This document shows, piece after piece, positions 58,874 through 64,000 of a stretch of 64,000 nt of DNA. Both the position numbers and the translations under genes were made by a program. Position 1 is the first letter of the stretch, and each line of letters begins with the position of its first letter. The stretch lies in NCBI GenBank assembly GCA_030388725.1, contig CP128857.1:4402001-4466000 (forward strand), written 5' to 3'. The notes beneath the pieces were generated by a model. The model was not told the DNA's origin, did not search any database, and saw only the letters and a list, made by a program, of their open reading frames with translations. This DNA comes from Prodigiosinella aquatilis. GTDB lineage: Bacteria; Pseudomonadota; Gammaproteobacteria; Enterobacterales; Enterobacteriaceae.

Positions 58874-59018
58874 TATGCACTCCTACAATTTTATACAGCA
58901 ATACCACTCTGAAAAGCCCGTTTCAGGATACTCAAATGATATTGCAGTTACATACAAAAGATCGGCTGGCTAATCTAGCCAGCTCAACCCAACTTTGCAA
59001 GAAAAATATGTGAGATAA
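58874..59018 (-). promoter_or_regulatory. Alpha-operon leader: S4 autoregulatory pseudoknot and upstream hairpin
   Basis: The 145 bp between rpmJ and rpsM is closely like E. coli, including TTTGAGTATCCTGAAA and the GGGCTTTTCAG element of the S4 pseudoknot. A hairpin GCTGGCTAGATTAGCCAGC (58965-58983) followed by GATCTTTT could partly terminate spc transcription. The E. coli alpha promoter also lies in this region. Confidence 0.8.
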
Positions 59019-59135
59019 TCAGCCTTGACGCTGCTTATGCTTCGGCTCGGCACTGCAGATGACACGAACGACACCGTTACGCTTAACGATCTTACAGTTA
59101 CGACATAATTTCTTGACGGAAGCACGAACTTTCAT
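59019..59135 (-). CDS. rpmJ: 50S ribosomal protein L36
   Basis: A 38-aa protein: [20 protein letters not shown], then [18 protein letters not shown]. The zinc ligands Cys11, Cys14, Cys27 and His33 are all present, so this is the zinc-binding form. It lies 34 bp after secY, at the end of the spc operon. Confidence 0.98.
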
Positions 59136-59169
59136 TTTTACTCTCCGTAACTTCTCAAGCTTACCCTGA

Positions 59170-60501
59170 TTAGCGGTTATAGCCTTTCAGGTTTGCTTTC
59201 TTCAATGCAGACTCATACTGACTTGACATCAACAGAGTTTGCACTTGAGCCATAAAGTCCATGATGACAACAACAACAATAAGTAATGAAGTACCGCCAA
59301 AATAGAAAGGTACCTTCATTGCGTCACGCATGAACTCCGGGATGAGGCAGATAAAAGTAATATACATCGCACCGATTAATGTCAGACGAGTCATTACCTT
59401 ATCGATATACTTCGCCGTTTGCTCTCCCGGACGAATTCCTGGCACGAATGCACCGGACTTCTTCAGGTTATCTGCTGTTTCACGTGGGTTGAAAACCAAC
59501 GCCGTGTAAAAGAAACAGAAGAAGATGATTGCAGACGCATAGAGTAGCACATAAAGCGGTTGTCCAGGCTGCAAATACATAGAAATCGTTGTCAACCAGT
59601 TCCAACCGGTACCGCCCCCAAACCAAGATGCAATCGTTGCTGGGAACAGAATAATACTAGAAGCAAAAATAGCTGGTATTACGCCTGCCATATTCACTTT
59701 CAGCGGTAAATGCGTACTCTGTGCTGCGTAAACGCGACGCCCTTGTTGACGTTTAGCATAATTAACGACAATACGACGTTGACCACGCTCAATAAATACA
59801 ACAAAGAAGGTCACTGCAAACACTAAAACTGCAACCAACAGCAACAGGAGGAAGTGCAGATCGCCTTGCCGCGCTTGCTCGATAGTATGGCCAATAGCTG
59901 GCGGTAAACCCGCGACAATACCAGCAAAGATTATTATAGAAATACCGTTTCCGATACCTCGTTCAGTAATCTGTTCACCTAGCCACATAAGGAACATAGT
60001 TCCTGTAACCAGACTCACAACAGCGGTAAAGTAGAATGCAAGACCTGGATTAATCACCAAACCTTGCATCCCTGGCATATTCGGCAAACCGGTAGCTATA
60101 CCGATTGACTGGAATATACCCAATACTAGCGTACCATAACGGGTATACTGACTTATCTTACGACGTCCAGCTTCCCCTTCTTTCTTTATCTCCGCCAGAG
60201 CTGGGTGCACAACTGTCAGCAACTGGATAATAATGGATGCCGAAATATACGGCATGATCCCCAGAGCAAAGATAGAAGCACGACTGAGAGCACCACCAGA
60301 GAACATATTAAACATTTCAATGATGGTGCCTCTCTGTTGCTCGAGCAATTTGGCAAGCACAGTGGCATCAATACCAGGAATGGGAATAAAAGAGCCAATG
60401 CGGAAAACAATCAACGCACCGATAACAAACAATAGTCTGCGCTTCAGTTCGCCAACTCCGCCTTTAGCACTTTGAAAATCTAATCCTGGTTGCTTAGCCA
60501 T
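59170..60501 (-). CDS. secY: Protein translocase subunit SecY
   Basis: A 443-aa inner-membrane channel with ten membrane helices, the E. coli length. The plug region follows the first helix, and the conserved cytoplasmic loops ([19 protein letters not shown] and the C-terminal RVMTRLTL-type region, here [15 protein letters not shown]) interact with SecA and ribosomes. It lies 7 bp after rplO. Confidence 0.98.
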
Positions 60502-60508
60502 CTGCTAC

Positions 60509-60943
60509 TTATTCCTCAATTTTACCGCCAGCAGTTTCGATAGCAGTACGAGCACCTTTAGTGACACGCAGACCACGGATCGTTACCGGGCGAGCAACTT
60601 CGCCTGACAGAATTACTTTCGCAAATTCAATCTGGACGCCAATGACGTTAGCGGCTTTTAGCGTATTCAGGTCAACAACATCGCCTTCTACACGAGCCAG
60701 ATCAGACAAACGAATTTCTGCCGTAATCATTGCTTTGCGAGAAGTGAAGCCAAATTTCGGCAAACGACGATATAAAGGCATCTGACCACCTTCAAAACCA
60801 CGACGTACACCACCGCCAGAACGAGATTTCTGACCTTTGTGACCACGACCGCCGGTTTTGCCCGTTCCAGAGCCAATACCACGACCTAAACGCTTTGGTG
60901 CATGTTTAGCACCTTCGGCCGGAGACAGAGTATTTAAACGCAT
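60509..60943 (-). CDS. rplO: 50S ribosomal protein L15
   Basis: A 144-aa late-assembly protein with the Gly-rich RLGRGIGSGTGKTGGRGHKG N-terminus. It sits between rpmD and secY in spc order. Confidence 0.99.
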   Translation of the reverse strand: MRLNTLSPAEGAKHAPKRLGRGIGSGTGKTGGRGHKGQKSRSGGGVRRGFEGGQMPLYRRLPKFGFTSRKAMITAEIRLSDLARVEGDVVDLNTLKAANVIGVQIEFAKVILSGEVARPVTIRGLRVTKGARTAIETAGGKIEE

Positions 60944-60946
60944 CTG

Positions 60947-61126
60947 TTACTCCTCCACTTTAACCATGTAGGAAACCGCGTTGACCATACCACGAACAGC
61001 GGGAGTATCTTCACGCTCAACGGTGTGGCCAATACGACGTAGACCCAGGCCAAGCAGTGTCGCCTTATGTTTCGGCAGACGACCGATTGCACTACGGGTT
61101 TGAGTAATTTTAATAGTCTTTGCCAT
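60947..61126 (-). CDS. rpmD: 50S ribosomal protein L30
   Basis: A 59-aa protein: MAKTIKITQTRSAIGRLPKH, then KATLLGLGLRRIGHTVERED, ending VKVEE. It matches E. coli L30 in length. It lies 6 bp after rpsE and 3 bp before rplO. Confidence 0.98.
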   Translation of the reverse strand: MAKTIKITQTRSAIGRLPKHKATLLGLGLRRIGHTVEREDTPAVRGMVNAVSYMVKVEE

Positions 61127-61132
61127 GGTTAA

Positions 61133-61633
61133 TTACCCCAGAATTTCTTCAACGGATTTACCACGCTTGGCAGCGACCATTTCCGGGGACTTCATATCTT
61201 CCAAGGCAGCAATAGTTGCACGAACCACGTTAATCGGGTTAGTAGAACCATAGGCCTTGGCCAATACGTTGTGAACCCCTGCAACTTCTAGTACGGCGCG
61301 CATTGCGCCACCGGCAATAATACCGGTACCTTCGGAAGCTGGCTGCATGAACACGCGAGACCCTGTATGAGCACCTTTAACTGGGTGCTGCAGAGTGCCG
61401 TTGTTCAGCGCGACATTCATCATATTGCGACGAGCTTTTTCCATCGCTTTCTGGATCGCTGCCGGAACTTCGCGTGCTTTACCGTAACCAAAACCAACGC
61501 GGCCGTTACCATCACCCACTACAGTTAGTGCGGTGAAGCTAAAAATACGACCACCCTTAACGGTTTTAGATACGCGATTTACCGCGATCAGCTTTTCCTG
61601 CAGTTCGCCAGCTTGTTTCTCGATGTGAGACAT
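61133..61633 (-). CDS. rpsE: 30S ribosomal protein S5
   Basis: A 166-aa protein with the double-stranded-RNA-binding-like N-terminal domain (GRVGFGYGKAREVPAAIQKA) and the conserved SEGTGIIAGGAMRAVLEVAG. Mutations in S5 cause spectinomycin resistance or ribosomal ambiguity; none is apparent here. Confidence 0.99.
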   Translation of the reverse strand: MSHIEKQAGELQEKLIAVNRVSKTVKGGRIFSFTALTVVGDGNGRVGFGYGKAREVPAAIQKAMEKARRNMMNVALNNGTLQHPVKGAHTGSRVFMQPASEGTGIIAGGAMRAVLEVAGVHNVLAKAYGSTNPINVVRATIAALEDMKSPEMVAAKRGKSVEEILG

Positions 61634-61647
61634 CTTACACCTCTACC

Positions 61648-62001
61648 TTAGAACTGAAGGCCAGCTTCACGGGCAGCATCTGCCAGTGCCTGGACTCGAC
61701 CATGATATTGGAAACCGGAACGGTCAAAAGCAACATCTTTGATGCCTTTTTCCAGAGCACGCTGAGCAATAGTTTTACCTACAGTTGCAGCGGCATCTTT
61801 GTTACCAGTGGACTTCAGTTGTTCAGAGATAGCCTTTTCTACAGTCGAAGCGGCTACCAGGACTTCAGAACCGTTCGGTGCGATAACCTGCGCATAAATA
61901 TGGCGAGGGGTACGATGTACCACCAGACGAGTCGCACCCAGTTCCTGGAATTTGCGACGTGCGCGGGTCGCACGACGGATACGGGCTGATTTCTTATCCA
62001 T
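61648..62001 (-). CDS. rplR: 50S ribosomal protein L18
   Basis: A 117-aa 5S rRNA-binding protein, the E. coli length, starting MDKKSARIRRATRARRKFQE. It is placed between rplF and rpsE. Confidence 0.99.
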   Translation of the reverse strand: MDKKSARIRRATRARRKFQELGATRLVVHRTPRHIYAQVIAPNGSEVLVAASTVEKAISEQLKSTGNKDAAATVGKTIAQRALEKGIKDVAFDRSGFQYHGRVQALADAAREAGLQF

Positions 62002-62010
62002 AGTGTTACC

Positions 62011-62544
62011 TTACTTCTTCTTAGCCTCTTTGGTACGCACGACTTCGTCGGCGTAACGAACACCCTTGCCTTTATAAGGCTCAGGACGACGGTAAGCACG
62101 CAGGTCTGCCGCCACTTGACCGACCAGCTGTTTATCTGCGCCTTTCAGCACAATTTCAGTCTGAGACGGACATTCGGCACTCACACCTGCTGGTAGGGCA
62201 TGGTCAACTGGATGAGAAAACCCAAGAGCCAGATTTACCACATTGCCTTTAACAGCAGCACGGTAACCAACACCTACCAATTGCAGCTTCTTGGTGAAGC
62301 CTTCGGTAACACCAACAACCATTCCGTTTAACAGTGCACGAGTGGTCCCAGCCTGGGCCCAACCGTCAACGAAGCCTTCGCGCGGAGCGAAAGTCAGTAC
62401 GTTATCAGCCTGTTTAACATCTACGGCATCATGGATCTTACGAGTCAGCTCGCCGTTTTTACCCTTGATCGAAATAACCTGACCGTTGAGTTTTACCTCT
62501 ACGCCGACAGGAATGACGACGGGTGCTTTTGCAACACGAGACAT
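62011..62544 (-). CDS. rplF: 50S ribosomal protein L6
   Basis: A 177-aa two-domain protein near the factor-binding site. It ends with the conserved RRPEPYKGKGVRYADEVV segment. It is placed between rpsH and rplR. Confidence 0.99.
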   Translation of the reverse strand: MSRVAKAPVVIPVGVEVKLNGQVISIKGKNGELTRKIHDAVDVKQADNVLTFAPREGFVDGWAQAGTTRALLNGMVVGVTEGFTKKLQLVGVGYRAAVKGNVVNLALGFSHPVDHALPAGVSAECPSQTEIVLKGADKQLVGQVAADLRAYRRPEPYKGKGVRYADEVVRTKEAKKK

Positions 62545-62557
62545 TCTTTCCTCCCGA

Positions 62558-62950
62558 TTAAGCTACGTAGCAGATAATCTCGCCACCAAGACCTGCCTGG
62601 CGAGCTGCACGATCAGTCATAACACCTTTAGAGGTAGAAACGACTGCAATACCCAAGCCAGCCATAACTTTTGGCAGCTCATCTTTACGTTTGTAGATGC
62701 GCAGACCTGGGCGGCTAATACGCTGAATGCTTTCTACCACAGCTTTGCCCTGGAAATACTTAAGTACCAATTCCAGAACAGGCTTGGTGTCGCCTTCAAT
62801 TTTGAAATTTTCGATAAAGCCTTCTTCCTTCAGCACGTTGGCAATTGCCACTTTCAGCTTGGAGGAAGGCATGGTGACCGCAACTTTGTTCGCGGCCTGA
62901 CCGTTACGGATACGGGTCAGCATATCCGCGATCGGATCTTGCATGCTCAT
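62558..62950 (-). CDS. rpsH: 30S ribosomal protein S8
   Basis: A 130-aa 16S central-domain protein (MSMQDPIADMLTRIRNGQAA) and the translational repressor of the spc operon, acting at the rplX-rplE junction. The C-terminal STSKGVMTDRAARQAGLGGE is conserved. Confidence 0.99.
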   Translation of the reverse strand: MSMQDPIADMLTRIRNGQAANKVAVTMPSSKLKVAIANVLKEEGFIENFKIEGDTKPVLELVLKYFQGKAVVESIQRISRPGLRIYKRKDELPKVMAGLGIAVVSTSKGVMTDRAARQAGLGGEIICYVA

Positions 62951-62983
62951 CTGTCTTTACTCCCGTGATTCAATTGGTGACAA

Positions 62984-63289
62984 TTACCAGCTAGCCTTTC
63001 TCAGACCCGGGATTTCACCGCGCATGGCGGCTTCACGGACCTTAATACGGCTCAACCCGAACTTCCGCAGGAAAGCGTGCGGACGACCAGTCTGGCGGCA
63101 GCGGTTACGCTGACGGGACGGGCTGGAATCACGCGGCAGAGTCTGCAGCTTCAGAACAGCATCCCAACGATCTTCGTCAGAAGCATTCACGTCAGAGATA
63201 ATAGCTTTCAGTTCAACGCGCTTTGCGAAGAATTTGTCAGCCAACTTCACGCGTTTGACTTCGCGTGCTTTCATGGATTGCTTAGCCAT
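62984..63289 (-). CDS. rpsN: 30S ribosomal protein S14
   Basis: A 101-aa protein, the E. coli length. I start at 63289 (MAKQSMKAREVKR); an open frame extends upstream but overlaps the spacer to rplE. It is the long form without the Cys4 zinc site. NRCRQTGRPHAFLRKFGLSR is typical. Confidence 0.98.
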   Translation of the reverse strand: MAKQSMKAREVKRVKLADKFFAKRVELKAIISDVNASDEDRWDAVLKLQTLPRDSSPSRQRNRCRQTGRPHAFLRKFGLSRIKVREAAMRGEIPGLRKASW

Positions 63290-63302
63290 TAGTAACCCTA
63301 CC

Positions 63303-63842
63303 TTACTTGCGGAACGGGAAGTTAAAGGCAGCCAGCAGAGCACGGCCTTCATCATCGGATTTCGCAGTGGTGGTAATGGTTATATCCAAACCACGAACGC
63401 GATCGACTTTGTCATAATCGATTTCCGGGAAGATGATCTGCTCACGCACGCCCATGCTGTAGTTACCACGACCATCGAATGACTTGGCAGACAAGCCACG
63501 GAAGTCACGAATACGTGGAACAGCAATAGAAATCAGGCGCTCAAGGAACTCCCACATGCGTTCACCACGCAGAGTTACTTTACAGCCGATCGGATAGCCC
63601 TGGCGGATTTTGAAGCCTGCAACAGATTTGCGTGCTTTGGTGATAAACGGTTTTTGACCGGAGATTGCTGTCAGGTCGGCTGCTGCATTATCCAGCAGTT
63701 TTTTGTCAGCAATCGCTTCACCCACACCCATGTTCAGGGTGATCTTCTCGACCCGAGGGACTTGCATGACAGAATTGTAGCTAAACTGAGTCATCAGTTT
63801 TTTAACTACTTCGTCTTTGTAGTAATCATGCAGTTTCGCCAT
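63303..63842 (-). CDS. rplE: 50S ribosomal protein L5
   Basis: A 179-aa 5S rRNA-binding protein contacting the P-site tRNA, starting MAKLHDYYKDEVVKKLMTQF. E. coli length. Its translation start region is the S8 repressor target in E. coli. Confidence 0.99.
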   Translation of the reverse strand: MAKLHDYYKDEVVKKLMTQFSYNSVMQVPRVEKITLNMGVGEAIADKKLLDNAAADLTAISGQKPFITKARKSVAGFKIRQGYPIGCKVTLRGERMWEFLERLISIAVPRIRDFRGLSAKSFDGRGNYSMGVREQIIFPEIDYDKVDRVRGLDITITTTAKSDDEGRALLAAFNFPFRK

Positions 63843-63860
63843 CGTACTACTCCAAATTAC
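63805..63860 (-). promoter_or_regulatory. Likely S8 autoregulatory site at the rplX-rplE junction
   Basis: The sequence around the rplE start (GGAGTAGTACGATGGCGAAA and the next 25 bases) is nearly identical to the E. coli spc-operon S8 target, where S8 binds and blocks rplE translation. The structure was not folded here. Confidence 0.6.
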
Positions 63861-64000
63861 TTGATAGTTTCGCTATTAGATTTAAAGAAGCGGACTTTTT
63901 TGCCCTCTTCGAATCTAAAGCCTACACGGTCAGCCTTGCCAGTAGCCGCATTGAAGATTGCAACGTTAGAAACCTGAATTGCAGCTTCTTTTTCAACGAT
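63857..64000 (-). CDS. rplX: 50S ribosomal protein L24, C-terminal part
   Basis: The last 47 codons, from IVEKEAAIQVSNVAIFNAAT to RFFKSNSETIK and stop, match the C-terminus of E. coli L24 (104 aa). The N-terminal KOW motif lies beyond the window. L24 starts 50S assembly. The stop is 14 bp before rplE. Confidence 0.97.
   Translation of the reverse strand: MVEKEAAIQVSNVAIFNAATGKADRVGFRFEEGKKVRFFKSNSETIK

Overview
This 64 kb window comes from a plant-associated enterobacterium of the Pectobacteriaceae, most like Dickeya or Brenneria. The signs are near-E. coli ribosomal protein and housekeeping genes, E. coli-like local gene order (exbDB/metC-yghB-yqhC-yqhD; iclR-metH; metA-aceBAK; rrn-yrdA-aroE-tsaC-yrdD-smg-dprA; def-fmt-rsmB-trkA-mscL-arfA-yhdN; spc and alpha operons), an scr sucrose regulon, a bactofilin gene and a type I-E CRISPR-Cas locus. 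The genus is inferred; no marker was compared by search.

Layout. 1-7350 (minus strand): type I-E genes cas3, casA, casB, casC, casD and the first 30 codons of casE. cas1, cas2 and the main arrays, if present, lie beyond base 1. The 537-bp gap between cas3 and casA holds the most interesting feature of the window. It is a plus-strand mini-array of degenerate I-E repeats. Its short 21-nt guide matches a site with an AAG PAM that abuts the -35 box of the predicted casA promoter. This looks like a CreR/CreA-type crRNA-like autorepressor. A small ORF with a good Shine-Dalgarno lies in the casA leader. 7632-8549: bactofilin with two plausible starts, preceded by a 29-codon hydrophobic ORF. 8626-15253: sucrose regulon scrK-scrY-scrA-scrB-scrR (kinase, porin, PTS permease, hydrolase, repressor) with two candidate ScrR operators. 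15299-16760: exbB-exbD with a Fur box. 17306-20165: an AT-rich-flanked TRAP transporter (dctPQM) inserted between exbB and metC. 20428-24841: metC, yghB, yqhC and yqhD. 24923-28340: yjbB and a DASS-family anion transporter. 28449-39297: metH, iclR, the glyoxylate operon aceB-aceA-aceK with IclR sites, and metA with MetJ boxes.

40004-45666 (minus strand): a complete rRNA operon (16S, tRNA-Ile, tRNA-Ala, 23S, 5S) with P1/P2 promoters, boxA sites and terminator. The 23S gene carries an extra ~103-nt intervening sequence in helix 25. The flanks are those of E. coli rrnD on the promoter side and rrnE on the 5S side, which suggests an exchange between rrn operons relative to E. coli.

45831-55876: yrdA; the minus-strand cluster dprA-smg-yrdD-tsaC-aroE; the divergent plus-strand cluster def-fmt-rsmB-trkA-mscL; arfA, with a duplicated arm in its regulatory hairpin; and yhdN. 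56012-64000 (minus strand): the alpha operon (rpsM-rpsK-rpsD-rpoA-rplQ) and most of the spc operon (rplX partial, rplE, rpsN, rpsH, rplF, rplR, rpsE, rpmD, rplO, secY, rpmJ), with the conserved S4 leader between them.

All assignments rest on reading the sequence and remembered family sequences. No database search, folding program or alignment was run.
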